From Hyphomonadaceae bacterium (lineage in GTDB: Bacteria; Pseudomonadota; Alphaproteobacteria; Caulobacterales; Hyphomonadaceae): a stretch of 64,000 bases of DNA. Shown here piece after piece: positions 37,646-46,544 of this stretch (position 1 is its first letter; each line of letters begins with the position of its first letter). The stretch spans positions 1-64,000 of the forward strand of contig JAOATF010000037.1 in assembly GCA_030158285.1 (NCBI GenBank). Reading direction: 5' to 3'. The notes beneath the pieces are model-generated. The model was not told where the DNA came from, did not search any database, and was given only the letters and a program-made list of their open reading frames with translations. The translations under genes were made by a program, and so were the position numbers.

Positions 37646-39229
37646 ATGCGAGAAATTTTTCTGGCTGCGGCAACGATTGCGATCACGAGCGCGTGTCAGC
37701 CGGCCCCTGCCCCTCCCGTAGCGGCGGAGGGATTCGCAGCGCTGGTCGCCGAGCCAAAAACGCTCTCGCAGCTGGCCGCCGACATCCAGGCGAAGACCAT
37801 TTCATCGGAAGCGCTGGCGCAGGCCTTCCTCGACCGGATCGCGGCAGTAGATGATGCCGGGCCAACCTTGAACGCCGTTCTGGCGCTGAACCCCAATGCG
37901 CTGGCCGACGCGAAGGCGCTGGATGCGGAGCTGGCGGCGGGCAAGTCGCGCGGGCCACTGCATGGCGTGCCGGTGCTGCTGAAGGACAATATCGAGGCGG
38001 CTGAGCTGGCGACGACGGCGGGATCGCTGGCGCTGCAGGACAACAAGACAGGGCGGGATGCGCCGCTGGTGGCGCGGCTGCGGGCGGCGGGGGCGGTGAT
38101 CCTCGGCAAGACCAATCTCAGCGAGTGGGCCAATTTCCGGTCCAACGGCTCCAGCTCGGGCTGGAGCGCGGTGGGCGGGCTGACGAAGAACCCGCACGTG
38201 CTGGATCGCAATGCGTGCGGGTCGTCCTCCGGCTCGGGCGCGGCGATGGCGGCGGGGCTGGCCGGGGCGACAGTGGGGACGGAGACGGATGGCTCGATCG
38301 TCTGCCCGTCCTCCAACAATGGCGTCGTGGGGCTGAAGCCGACCGTTGGCCTGATCCCGCGCACTTACATTGTACCGATCAGCGCGACGCAGGACACGGC
38401 GGGGCCGATGGTGCTCTCCGTGACCGATGCCGCGATCATGCTGAACGTCATGTCGGGGTCCGACCCCAGCGATCCGGCGACGGCGCAGGCGGATGCACAC
38501 AAGACCGACTACACGACCGCGCTGGATGCGAATGCGCTGCGGGGCAAGCGGATTGGCGTGGCGCGATTCTTTGCGGGTTATCACCCGGCGACGGACGCGG
38601 CGTTCGAGGCGGCGCTGGAGCAGCTGAAGACGGTGGGCGCGGAGCTGGTCGAGATCAAGGACTTCCCGGCGCGGCGCGACATGGGCGCGGCGGAGTTCAC
38701 TGTGCTGCTGGCGGAGTTCAAGGCGGGGCTGAACGCCTATCTCGCGTCAACACCTGACGCCGTGAAGAGCCGGACGCTGAATGATGTGATCGCGTTCAAC
38801 ACCGCGACGCCCGCCGAGATGGAGTTCTTCAACCAGGACCTATTCGAGGAAGCGGCCAAGGCCCCTGCCCTGACCGACAAGGCGTATCTCGATGCGAAGG
38901 CGACCGCCGCGCGGCTCGCCGGGAAAGACGGCATCGACAAGCTGCTGGCCGACAACAACATCGTCGCCATTGTCGCGCCCTCGGGCGGCCCGGCGTGGAC
39001 GACCGACCTTGTGACGGGCGACCATTTCCTCGGCTCGTCCTCCAGCCTAGCCGCCGTGGCGGGCTATCCGCACATCACCGTGCCGATGGGCGACATCCGC
39101 GACCTCCCGGTCGGGTTGTCATTCTTCGGCGCGGCGTGGTCGGAGCCGACGCTGATCGGGCTGGCGTATGCGTACGAGCAGAAGACGCATGCGCGGAAGA
39201 CGCCGGAATTCCTGCCGCGTTCGCCCTGA
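37646..39229 (+). CDS. Amidase-signature family amidase (lipoprotein)
   Basis: Lipobox AITSAC; GPLHGVPVLLKDNIE, GSSSGSGAAMAAGLAGATVGTETDGSIVCPSSNNGVVGLKPTVG. Confidence 0.94.
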   Translation: MREIFLAAATIAITSACQPAPAPPVAAEGFAALVAEPKTLSQLAADIQAKTISSEALAQAFLDRIAAVDDAGPTLNAVLALNPNALADAKALDAELAAGKSRGPLHGVPVLLKDNIEAAELATTAGSLALQDNKTGRDAPLVARLRAAGAVILGKTNLSEWANFRSNGSSSGWSAVGGLTKNPHVLDRNACGSSSGSGAAMAAGLAGATVGTETDGSIVCPSSNNGVVGLKPTVGLIPRTYIVPISATQDTAGPMVLSVTDAAIMLNVMSGSDPSDPATAQADAHKTDYTTALDANALRGKRIGVARFFAGYHPATDAAFEAALEQLKTVGAELVEIKDFPARRDMGAAEFTVLLAEFKAGLNAYLASTPDAVKSRTLNDVIAFNTATPAEMEFFNQDLFEEAAKAPALTDKAYLDAKATAARLAGKDGIDKLLADNNIVAIVAPSGGPAWTTDLVTGDHFLGSSSSLAAVAGYPHITVPMGDIRDLPVGLSFFGAAWSEPTLIGLAYAYEQKTHARKTPEFLPRSP

Positions 39230-39349
39230 AGCGCGCGATACAATTTAGTACAGGCGCGCGACAAATCTGGTTGCGCCGTTTGCAGCCTGTTCTCCGGGGG
39301 AGGTCCCCGTGGCGGTCTTGATGGCCGTCACGCCTTCGGAGTGACATCG

Positions 39350-40099
39350 ATGAATGTCTCACAGACATCAGGCGCATCAGCAGCCCTGATGCTCCAGCGA
39401 CTCTTCCAGAGTAGCGGAGATACAAATACCCAAGCGACGGCAGAAAGCGCCGGGCGGCAGAAGCTGCCGGGCGAAAGCAGCCAGAGTTGTAACACGAGCG
39501 GCGCATCGTCCCCGGCCATGTCGGGCCAGACGATGAGCGCGATGATCTCGATGCAGATGGAAGCGCCCAGCGCGTCCGACATCGCATCCGACCTCATCAG
39601 CGGACTCGACACGGATGGCGATGGCGAGGTGAGCGCAGACGAAATTGCGACCGCCTTCTCCGCAGCCGGGCTCGACACCAGCACTATCGACAGCGCGTTG
39701 AGCGCCATCGATAGCGACAGCAGCGGCGCACTCAACGCCGACGAGCTGACCACGGCGATCACCTCGGACATGCAATCGCATGGGCCGAAGGGACCGCCGC
39801 CGGGTGGACCGCCGCCGGGTGGGGGAATGGGCGGTCCGCCGCCGAGCGCGGATGAGGAGGCGTCAAGCATCCTCTCTGCGCTGGATACGGATGAGGACTC
39901 CGGTCTCGACATGGACGAGATCCTGTCCGCGTTCGGCATGGAGACCGATGACGAGGATGGCAGCGTTGCCTCCGCCCTCGCCTCGCTCGACAATAATGGC
40001 GATGGGCAGCTCAGCCTTGCCGAACTGACCTCGGCGATTCAGCAGAACCGGGAGGCAGGCTATCGCGCGTACGCCGCGCAGGCCTCGCTGGCAGCCTGA
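39350..40099 (+). CDS. EF-hand calcium-binding protein with Pro/Gly-rich linker
   Basis: Four EF-hand-like loops: DTDGDGEVSADE, DSDSSGALNADE, DTDEDSGLDMDE, DNNGDGQLSLAE. Confidence 0.88.
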   Translation: MNVSQTSGASAALMLQRLFQSSGDTNTQATAESAGRQKLPGESSQSCNTSGASSPAMSGQTMSAMISMQMEAPSASDIASDLISGLDTDGDGEVSADEIATAFSAAGLDTSTIDSALSAIDSDSSGALNADELTTAITSDMQSHGPKGPPPGGPPPGGGMGGPPPSADEEASSILSALDTDEDSGLDMDEILSAFGMETDDEDGSVASALASLDNNGDGQLSLAELTSAIQQNREAGYRAYAAQASLAA

Positions 40100-40127
40100 T
40101 CGGCCTGATGTACTGATCCAAAGAGCA

Positions 40128-40167
40128 AAGGCGCCGGGGGCATGCCTCCGGCGTCTTTCTCTTTTTG
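40128..40167 (+). terminator. Candidate intrinsic terminator after EF-hand gene
   Basis: GGCGCCGGGGGC ATG CCTCCGGCGTC followed by TTTCTCTTTTT. Confidence 0.65.
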
Positions 40168-40252
40168 CAACGGCGCGCCAGAATGCGGGAACGACATGCG
40201 CCGTCGCGGCGTTTGTTCAGGTCGTGTGGGTGGGGCAGCTGCGGAGCTTTCA

Positions 40253-40630
40253 GTGAAACGTCTTGTCCTGGCCTTTGCCGTGCTGGCCGCCTCGGCCTGC
40301 TCGTCCATCCCGTCCCTGCCCTTCAGCCAGCCGAGCGGCTTTACCGAAGAAGCCATGTCCGGCGGGCGCGTGCGGATCGTCTATGAAGCGCCGACGGCAG
40401 AAGTCACGCGCAAGCTGGTGGCCGACCGCACGCTCTCGCGCGCGGCGCAGATCACGCTCGACAAGGGCAATGAGTGGTTCGAGATCGCCAGCAAGGTTGA
40501 TGGCAAGCTCGAGGGCAAGAACACACAGACGCTCGTGATCGTCATGGGCAAGGGCGAAGCGCTGGCGGGTGGTCCCAAGCAGTATGATGCAAAGGAAACG
40601 CTTGCCTCACTCAAGGGCAAGATCAGCTGA
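40253..40630 (+). CDS. Hypothetical lipoprotein
   Basis: VKRLVLAFAVLAASACSSIPSLPF lipobox after GTG start; 40142 and 40196 are alternative upstream starts. Confidence 0.65.
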   Translation: MKRLVLAFAVLAASACSSIPSLPFSQPSGFTEEAMSGGRVRIVYEAPTAEVTRKLVADRTLSRAAQITLDKGNEWFEIASKVDGKLEGKNTQTLVIVMGKGEALAGGPKQYDAKETLASLKGKIS

Positions 40631-40710
40631 TGTGAGCGGTCGCTCGCAAATAACTTGACACTGTCAGGGAATATCGCCAGCTTCCGCCACAAACAAGGCT
40701 GGAGGCTTTC

Positions 40711-41733
40711 ATGTCGACGCGCGTACTGGTCACCGGCGCTTCGGGCTTCGTGGCGCAACACCTGATCCTGCAGCTGTTGGCGAAAGGCTATGAGGTGCGC
40801 GGCACGCTGCGCTCCCTGAAGCGCGTGGATGAAGTGCGGAACGTTCTCGCGCAGCATGATCCGCGCGCGAAGGGCATCGACTTCGTCGAAGCCGACCTTG
40901 CCTCCGATGCCGGCTGGGCCGAGGCGGTGAAGCACTGCGCCTATGTGCAGCATGTCGCCTCACCCTTCCCCGCCGTGCACCCGAAAGACGAGATGGAGCT
41001 GATCCGGCCCGCGCGCGATGGCGCGCTGCGCGTGCTGAAGGCGGCGAAAGCGGCGGGCGTGAAGCGCGTGGTGATGACATCTTCGATGGCGGCGATCGCC
41101 TACGGCCATGGCGAGAAACGCGCCGAGATCTCCGACGAGACCATGTGGTCGAACCCGGAAGGCCCCGACAACACGCCCTACACAAAGTCCAAGACCATCG
41201 CGGAGCGTGCGGCGTGGGACTATGTGAAGGGTGAGGGCAAGGGCCTGGAACTGGCCGTCATCAATCCCACCGGCATCATGGGGCCTGCGCTCTCGGAAGA
41301 TGTCTCGACTTCGCTGGAAATCCCGATCCGCCTGATGAACGGCAAGACGCCGGGCCTGCCGCGCATCGGGTTCTCATTTGTTGACGTGCGCGACGTTGCG
41401 GAATGCCATGTGAAGGCGATGGAGATCCCCGAGGCGGCGGGCGAGCGTTTCCTCGCAACCGAAGGTTTCCTGTGGTTCACGGAAGCCGCGGACGTTCTGC
41501 GGAAGGCATTCCCGGCTTATGAGTCGCAAATCCCGAAACGGAAAATCCCCGACTTTGCCCTGAAGCTGCTGGCCATCTTCCAGCCTGTCTATCGCCAGAC
41601 CGTGACGGAGCTCGGTCGCACGCGGAAAGCCAGCAATGCAAAGGCTTCCCGCATGCTGGGCGTGAAGTTCAGGACCGCAGAGGCGGCGCTGGTCGCTTCG
41701 GCCGAGTCCTTGATCCAGCTCAAGGTCATCTGA
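40711..41733 (+). CDS. NAD-dependent epimerase / dihydroflavonol reductase-like SDR
   Basis: RVLVTGASGFVAQHLILQLLAKGYEVRGTLRS; VVMTSSMAAIAYG; YTKSKTIAE. Confidence 0.92.
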   Translation: MSTRVLVTGASGFVAQHLILQLLAKGYEVRGTLRSLKRVDEVRNVLAQHDPRAKGIDFVEADLASDAGWAEAVKHCAYVQHVASPFPAVHPKDEMELIRPARDGALRVLKAAKAAGVKRVVMTSSMAAIAYGHGEKRAEISDETMWSNPEGPDNTPYTKSKTIAERAAWDYVKGEGKGLELAVINPTGIMGPALSEDVSTSLEIPIRLMNGKTPGLPRIGFSFVDVRDVAECHVKAMEIPEAAGERFLATEGFLWFTEAADVLRKAFPAYESQIPKRKIPDFALKLLAIFQPVYRQTVTELGRTRKASNAKASRMLGVKFRTAEAALVASAESLIQLKVI

Positions 41734-41881
41734 GAATATTTTCTCTCTTTCACGACGCCGATCACGGGTCTTTGTGCCGCATATCGCCATCCCCCGCTTC
41801 GCAGCAGGCTGGGGTATGCGCTAAAGCGTGTCACCGACCGGCGGATAGCGCCGGCGCAAGAGACGTAACGGGGAGTGAGAA

Positions 41882-42697
41882 ATGGCTTTTTCCAGGAACG
41901 GTCTGATGGCTGCCGCCGCGCTGCTGGCGCTCGGCGCGTGCACCACGACAGCGGCCCCCGCGCCGGATGCTGCAGCTTCCGCTGGCATCTATGCCGGCAA
42001 GTCCGTTCTTGATGTCGCCGTCGACAAGGCCGGTGGCGAGGCCGCCCTCACCAAGGTGAAAGAGCTCTACTGGACCGGCCATGCGAAAGTGACCGCCGGC
42101 GACAAGGTGACCGAGCTTGAAGTCGCCACTGTCGTGCGCCCGTTCGAGAACGCCCGCTTCACCAGTTGGCCGAAGGCCGACGGCCCCAAGAAAGGCCGCA
42201 CGCTGCAGGTCGAGCAAGGCAAGGCCTGGGACGTGAACCGCGTGACGTGGACCCCGCTGCCGGAAGCGCAGGCGGTCAACGAGAACCAGCAGCTTGGCCT
42301 CTATAGCTTCATGCTGCTCGCCCCGCTGAAAGCCGGCGATGTGAAGGAACAGGCCGCCGGCGCCGATGGTTCGCGAACAATCCAGACGACCGCCCACGGC
42401 CAGACGCTCAATCTGTCCTTCGACGCCAACGGCAAGCTGGTGCGCGCCAGCGGCAATGTGCGCGATCCCAAGGGCGGCGCTGACATCGCGCAGGTCGCGA
42501 CCTTCTCCGGCGAAGTCGAGAGCAATGGCGTGAAATGGCCGAAGACCATTTCCATCACTCAGAACGGCGCGCCGTTCTACGACCTCGAGATCGGCCATTT
42601 CGAGGCGCTTGCCGCCAAGGTTGTCCGCCCGCTCGAACAGTCCATGCAGTACGATCCCAAGGCGGTCGTCCCCGGCGAAGGCGGCGACGCGGGCTGA
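41882..42697 (+). CDS. Hypothetical lipoprotein
   Basis: Lipobox LALGAC; no confident family from reading. Confidence 0.7.
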   Translation: MAFSRNGLMAAAALLALGACTTTAAPAPDAAASAGIYAGKSVLDVAVDKAGGEAALTKVKELYWTGHAKVTAGDKVTELEVATVVRPFENARFTSWPKADGPKKGRTLQVEQGKAWDVNRVTWTPLPEAQAVNENQQLGLYSFMLLAPLKAGDVKEQAAGADGSRTIQTTAHGQTLNLSFDANGKLVRASGNVRDPKGGADIAQVATFSGEVESNGVKWPKTISITQNGAPFYDLEIGHFEALAAKVVRPLEQSMQYDPKAVVPGEGGDAG

Positions 42698-42787
42698 TCG
42701 GCCTGACGCCTGGGGGCCTTTTTCTAGCCCCTTTGCCCTTGAGACGGCTTCCGGTTAGGCTTGGCTCAAGCCTGCCGGAGACGTCCC

Positions 42788-43981
42788 ATGTTCCAGCACT
42801 TTTTCCACGAGCTGCGCGCCGCCAAGGTGCCGGTCACGCTCAAGGAATACCTCACCCTGCTCGAGGCCATGGACAAAGGCGTCGTCGGCGGGGATGGCGG
42901 CAATGAGGTGCTGGATTTCTACTATCTAGCGCGTTCGGCGCTGGTGAAGGACGAGAAGCATCTCGATCGCTTCGACAAGGTGTTCGGCCACGTCTTCAAG
43001 GGGCTCGACGCATTCTCCGAAGGCGTCGACGTCCACCAGTTCCCCGACGAGTGGCTGAAGAAGCTCACCGAGAAATTCCTCACCGAGGAAGAGAAGAAAC
43101 AGATCGAAGCCATGGGCGGCTGGGAAAAGCTCATGGAAACGCTCAAGGAGCGGATGGCCGAGCAGAAGAAACGCCACGAGGGCGGCAACAAGATGATCGG
43201 CACGGCCGGGACATCGCCTTATGGCGCCTACGGCTACAATCCCGAAGGCGTTAGGATCGGCCAGAAGGAATCGCGGCACCAGCGCGCGGTGAAGGTCTGG
43301 GACAAGCGCGAGTTCAAGAACCTCGACGACTCGGTGGAGATCGGCACGCGCAATCTGAAAGTCGCGCTGCGCCGCCTGCGCAAGTGGGCGCGCGATGGCG
43401 CCGCCGAAGAACTCGATCTCGACGGCACGATCAAGAAGACCGCCAAGGAAGGCTATATCGACATCGTCATGCGGCCCGAGCGGCGCAATGCCGTGAAGCT
43501 CCTGATGTTCCTCGACATCGGCGGCTCGATGGACCCGCACGTGAAGGCCTGCGAGGAGCTGTTCTCGGCGGCGCGCACCGAGTTCAAGAACCTCGAATTC
43601 TTCTATTTCCACAACTGCATCTACGAAGGCGTGTGGAAGGACAATCGCCGGCGCGGCGTCTCGAAGATCCCGACATGGGATGTGCTTCACAAGTTCTCGG
43701 CCGACTACAAGGTCATCATCGTCGGCGATGCGGCGATGAGCCCGTATGAGATCACCTATCCCGGCGGCTCGGTGGAACACTGGAACGAGGAGCCAGGCGC
43801 GGTGTGGCTGCAGCGGTTCGTTGACATCTATCCGCACATGGCCTGGCTCAACCCCACGCATCCCTCGGGCTGGGAATATTCCGGATCGACCGACCTGATC
43901 CGCCAGATCGTCGGCGGCCACCGCATGTTCCCGCTCACCGTGAAGGGTGTGGAAGAGGCGACAAGGGAACTGGGCCGGTAA
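42788..43981 (+). CDS. VWA domain (CoxE-like) protein
   Basis: MFQHFFHELRAAKVPVTLKEYLTLLEAM; LLMFLDIGGSMDPHVKACEELFSAARTEF; CoxE-like C-terminus. Confidence 0.88.
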   Translation: MFQHFFHELRAAKVPVTLKEYLTLLEAMDKGVVGGDGGNEVLDFYYLARSALVKDEKHLDRFDKVFGHVFKGLDAFSEGVDVHQFPDEWLKKLTEKFLTEEEKKQIEAMGGWEKLMETLKERMAEQKKRHEGGNKMIGTAGTSPYGAYGYNPEGVRIGQKESRHQRAVKVWDKREFKNLDDSVEIGTRNLKVALRRLRKWARDGAAEELDLDGTIKKTAKEGYIDIVMRPERRNAVKLLMFLDIGGSMDPHVKACEELFSAARTEFKNLEFFYFHNCIYEGVWKDNRRRGVSKIPTWDVLHKFSADYKVIIVGDAAMSPYEITYPGGSVEHWNEEPGAVWLQRFVDIYPHMAWLNPTHPSGWEYSGSTDLIRQIVGGHRMFPLTVKGVEEATRELGR

Positions 43982-44008
43982 GCCGGGACCGCCGGGCGCC
44001 CGCCCGGC

Positions 44009-44203
44009 CTACCGTTCCCGCACGCCACGTATCATCTGGAACAGGCCGACAAGAACCAGGACCGGCGCCGCGAACAGCGGGACCAGCGCAACAAACCCCA
44101 GCACGCCGATCAGCAGGAACGCGATCACGCCGAGGTTTATGCCCGCGACCAGCATGAACACGCCGGTCTTTATGCGTGTGGAAGGTTGAACGCCGCTCGA
44201 CAT
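44009..44203 (-). CDS. Small hypothetical membrane protein
   Basis: 64 aa, two hydrophobic segments; between convergent genes. Confidence 0.5.
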   Translation of the reverse strand: MSSGVQPSTRIKTGVFMLVAGINLGVIAFLLIGVLGFVALVPLFAAPVLVLVGLFQMIRGVRER

Positions 44204-44209
44204 GCGCGC

Positions 44210-44845
44210 CTAAGTCTTCCGCGCCCCAAAGATATCCATCGGGTCTGGCATCTTCGCGAAGGCGTCCTTGGCCTGCGCCTTCAGCTTTTCGAACTGCATG
44301 ACGTTCTCGATGCGGCGGTCGAGGAACTCATCGACCTGCGCTTCATCATCCGTCCCCATCCAGGCGGCCAGCGTCGAGGCAAGCACCGCCGAGAGCGTCA
44401 TCCGCTTGGTGTACCAGTTATAGTCCGTCGACTTGTCGCCCAGCGCCGCCCAGATGGCGTCCGCCGCCGCCCACAGACCCTTGGGCCCGGTCAGCAGGTT
44501 GGCCGGCGTCGTCGCCGCCCGCTTCACCGCCGTCTTGTGGGCGCCCAGCGCGCCGAGCCAGCCCTTCACCCCTGCCCGGACCTTTTCGCGCACCTTGAGA
44601 CCGGCCACCTCCGGCGCGGACAGCGCCTCCCCGGCGGCGCGGGCGGCGCGCAGGCCGAAGGCTTCCAGCACGTCGGCGACGCCATTCGGGGCAGCAAGGA
44701 GCGCCTGGCCCTCGGTCAGCCCGGCTTTTTCGGCGGCCCGCGACAGGGTGGCCTGCGTCCAGCCGGAATCGGGGGCCAGTTGCAGCATGGCGTCGGTCAG
44801 CCGGGCGAGGAAAAGGTCGCTGGGAGCGCTGTCCTGAGGGTTCAT
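44210..44845 (-). CDS. COQ9 family protein
   Basis: TetR-like N-terminus; DYNWYTKRMTLSAVLASTLAAWM and FLDRRIENVMQFEKLK characteristic of COQ9. Confidence 0.87.
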   Translation of the reverse strand: MNPQDSAPSDLFLARLTDAMLQLAPDSGWTQATLSRAAEKAGLTEGQALLAAPNGVADVLEAFGLRAARAAGEALSAPEVAGLKVREKVRAGVKGWLGALGAHKTAVKRAATTPANLLTGPKGLWAAADAIWAALGDKSTDYNWYTKRMTLSAVLASTLAAWMGTDDEAQVDEFLDRRIENVMQFEKLKAQAKDAFAKMPDPMDIFGARKT

Positions 44846-45061
44846 GACGTCAAAATCCCTAGGTTTTGGGCAGTAGGCAGGCCCGGATTCATATGGTATC
44901 GGACCCCCGCCTGTCCGTCATGGAATACCGTGAGGGGCCGGAAAAATCACCCGTCGGACGGGCGTACGTATCCCTAGCGGGAGCGTTTGCGGCCGTTCCG
45001 GCGTCAATTGCGTCTTGAAGATCATCCCGGAGCCGGCCGGGAAACCGATGGAGAGTTTCAA

Positions 45062-45280
45062 ATAGTTCAGATCGTGGTCCGCGATAACAACGTCGATCAG
45101 GCGTTGAAGGCGCTCAAGAAGAAGATGCAGCGTGAAGGTCTCTTCCGCGAAATGAAGCGTCGCAATCACTTCGAAAAGCCGTCCGAGCGCAAAGCTCGCG
45201 AGAAGGCTGAGGCCGTGCGCCGTGCGCGCAAACTGGCCCGCAAGCGCGCCCAGCGCGAAGGCCTCCTGCCTAAAACCTAG
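45062..45280 (+). CDS. rpsU: 30S ribosomal protein S21 (apparent ATA start)
   Basis: [75 protein letters not shown] 6 nt upstream of ATA. Confidence 0.93.
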   Translation: MVQIVVRDNNVDQALKALKKKMQREGLFREMKRRNHFEKPSERKAREKAEAVRRARKLARKRAQREGLLPKT

Positions 45281-45307
45281 ACGGACCAACATCCGGCAAA
45301 GATGTTC

Positions 45308-45342
45308 AAGGCCGGCTGCGCATGAGCGCGGCCGGCCTTTTT
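45308..45342 (+). terminator. Intrinsic terminator after rpsU
   Basis: AAGGCCGGC ... GCCGGCCTT followed by TTT. Confidence 0.8.
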
Positions 45343-45377
45343 GCGTGCCGGGGCTGTGGTGTGGCGAAGCGCTCCGA

Positions 45378-46193
45378 TCAGCGTCCCGCGCGCATCGCGG
45401 TCAGGTGCGGGTTCGCGCCCGTCAGCCCGCGGAAATACTTGTACGCAAAGCGCTGGCCGAACGTGTCCTCCGGGCTTGTGCCGGTGTCGGGGTTGGTGCC
45501 CTCCACCGGCGCGCCCTTGTCGGCCCACAGGTCGATATAATCGCTCTGCTGCACGTTCAGCGGCGCCGTCGGCCGGCGCTCCAGCACCGTTCGGCAGATG
45601 ACATAGATTTTCGACTTCGAATTGATGTGGATCCGCTTGCCGTCCTTCGGCGGAATGACCTTGAACCATTGATGGTCGTTCTTGCGGGTGGCCACGAACA
45701 CCTCGGTGTCGCGGAACCCGTTGCGCCGCGAATACAGCGACAGGAACAGCTCCGGCGACATCTGCCAGAAGCCATGGCCGCAGAAATTGTTGGCCGGCGC
45801 GACGTGCAGGATCTGCCCGCCCTCCTTGCACAGCGCGATCAGGTTCTGGATCGCCTGCGTGATGCGGAACACATGCTCGATTGTCCCGAAATCGCAGACC
45901 GTGTCATAGGTCTTGAAGCCCGCCGGCATGGGCAGGTTCATGTCGTGGATGTGGGTCGCCTGCTCATAGCTGGACGCATCGATGGACTCGACGCTGGACG
46001 CGCCGAAAGCGCCTATCATCAGGCGCTCGCCAAACAGGCTCCGCTCCGGGCCAGGATCGCGGAAGCCGGCTCTGGATTCCAGCGTATTGGCGTCCAGCAG
46101 CAGGCTTTGCCTGCCCGCCGTGACCGTTTCGCCCAGATTCCCGAAACGCCTGGCGTAATGCAGGCAGTTCAGCGCGTGTGCATCAATTCCCAT
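45378..46193 (-). CDS. SAM-dependent methyltransferase-like protein
   Basis: YDTVCDFGTIEHVFRITQAIQNLIALCKEGGQILHVAPANNFCGHGFWQMSPELF. Confidence 0.7.
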   Translation of the reverse strand: MGIDAHALNCLHYARRFGNLGETVTAGRQSLLLDANTLESRAGFRDPGPERSLFGERLMIGAFGASSVESIDASSYEQATHIHDMNLPMPAGFKTYDTVCDFGTIEHVFRITQAIQNLIALCKEGGQILHVAPANNFCGHGFWQMSPELFLSLYSRRNGFRDTEVFVATRKNDHQWFKVIPPKDGKRIHINSKSKIYVICRTVLERRPTAPLNVQQSDYIDLWADKGAPVEGTNPDTGTSPEDTFGQRFAYKYFRGLTGANPHLTAMRAGR

Positions 46194-46303
46194 GCTGCGC
46201 TCAATCCCCTCACCCGGGTCATGGTTCGCTGCCCGCGAACGCTCAGGGTGCGGCCGGACGTTGATACAAAAAATGCGCGCCTGTAAAGCGGACCGCAAAG
46301 CAA

Positions 46304-46336
46304 AAGGCCGGCTGCGTTTTCCACGCAGCCGGCCTT
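46304..46336 (-). terminator. Candidate terminator
   Basis: Perfect 14-bp stem AAGGCCGGCTGCGT/ACGCAGCCGGCCTT, loop TTTCC; minus-strand T-rich flank TTTTGCTTTG. Confidence 0.7.
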
Positions 46337-46358
46337 CCTGTCGTTTTCGTAAGTTCGA

Positions 46359-46544
46359 TCAGACGCTCGTCGCGGCGAACCAGAAGGCCCAGCCGGAGCC
46401 GGCCAGCGTCAGGAGCACCGCGCCGCCGATGGCGGCGAGGCTGAACCAGGCTTCCGCGAGGCTGATGCTCAGCTTGCCTGCACCGGCGTCGGCGCCGATC
46501 GCGAAAGCGGGAACAATGTGCATGTCGCGCTCCATGGTCATCAA
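46359..46544 (-). CDS. Small hypothetical membrane protein
   Basis: 61 aa with C-terminal hydrophobic segment; overlaps stop of upstream regulator (ATGA-type). Confidence 0.5.
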   Translation of the reverse strand: MMTMERDMHIVPAFAIGADAGAGKLSISLAEAWFSLAAIGGAVLLTLAGSGWAFWFAATSV

